A stretch of DNA of 64,000 nucleotides, from assembly GCF_051401765.1 (NCBI RefSeq), contig NC_135064.1, positions 27,006,001 to 27,070,000 of the forward strand. Direction: 5' to 3'. Both the position numbers and the translations under genes were made by a program. The notes under the pieces were generated by a model. It ran no database searches and had not been told where the DNA came from. It was given only the letters and a program-made list of their open reading frames with translations. Positions 63,701 through 64,000 of this stretch are shown here, piece after piece. Within the stretch, counting starts at the first letter, position 1; the number at the start of each line of letters is the position of its first letter. The stretch comes from Calliopsis andreniformis. Its lineage: Eukaryota; Arthropoda; Insecta; Hymenoptera; Andrenidae.

Positions 63701-64000
63701 TCCCAGAATCGACGTGTCACTCGCAGCTGCGCGTAATTCGTACTGAAAAGTAACGAATTATTCAGCTTTTCCTTCACCCCCTGGATCTACCGTCTCAAAG
63801 GAGAAATAAGTAATTCTTAGGGGATCCCGTCTTGGGTTCGAGAAGCCCTGCGGTCGTCTTCGAGTCCACAGCGTTTCCTAATTCCTGTAGCCGAGTCCGC
63901 ACGACATTAACGTTAAAGAGAGGAGTCAGTGTGTCCTCCGCGAGCATCGAGTGACCTTCATTAAGTACAACCTCTAATCTCGCGCAGCGTGCACATAGGA
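60741..64000. other. Non-coding stretch to the window end
   Basis: 60640-61480 is CpG-rich and stop-poor on both strands (60918-61304 on +, 61023-61379 on -), with no recognisable protein. 61680-62780 is strongly AT-rich. It includes GTGTAAC and GTTACAC in inverted order near 61787-61810. Acceptor-like sites near 63332 and 63411 lack good donors. Nothing else was found. Confidence 0.45.

Overview
This window looks like nuclear DNA of an insect, most likely a hymenopteran such as a bee or wasp. It is about 60% A+T, and CpG dinucleotides are common rather than depleted. It shifts between AT-rich stretches and GC-rich, stop-poor islands. It carries spliceosomal-type exon signals separated by many kilobases and non-autonomous DNA transposons of kinds seen in insects. 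There is no bacterial gene structure: no operons, no ribosome binding sites, and no long ORF that reads as a known protein. No named protein family could be recognised.

The best reading is that most of the window is intron or intergenic sequence with a few small exon candidates on the + strand. These are a 33-nt exon at 23904-23936, a 61-nt exon at 28832-28892 and a 90-nt exon at 56864-56953. Each has good splice signals and they join in one compatible reading frame. A possible alternative last exon with a stop and poly(A) signal lies at 29307-29406. A second possible transcription unit begins near 56.39 kb, behind a promoter-like cluster (an E2F-type site and two copies of TCACGTGA) and ahead of a 77-codon ORF. 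Two other short ORFs have coding-like composition: 40447-40665 on +, and 11824-11982 on -.

Layout. 1-23.9 kb: non-coding, with GC-rich and purine-rich islands around 4.4-4.9 and 8.1-8.9 kb and an AT-rich island at 13.66-14.19 kb. 23.9-29.5 kb: the first two exons, a 242-bp pogo-like MITE (25169-25410) and a 315-bp polypurine tract. 29.5-43 kb: non-coding, with a repeat fragment at 35.36 kb, a repeated TAAT-rich motif at 36.6-36.8 kb, a GC-rich stop-poor island at 38.5-39.2 kb and the 40.4 kb ORF. 43.0-43.5 kb: a 528-bp transposon-like unit with inverted ends and a degenerate internal minisatellite. 43.5-64 kb: non-coding apart from the promoter and exon cluster at 56.3-57.0 kb and one weak ORF at 60.4 kb.

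All gene calls rest on splice signals, frame continuity and composition read by eye. No homology search was possible, so coding calls are low to moderate confidence and transposon structures are the most secure.
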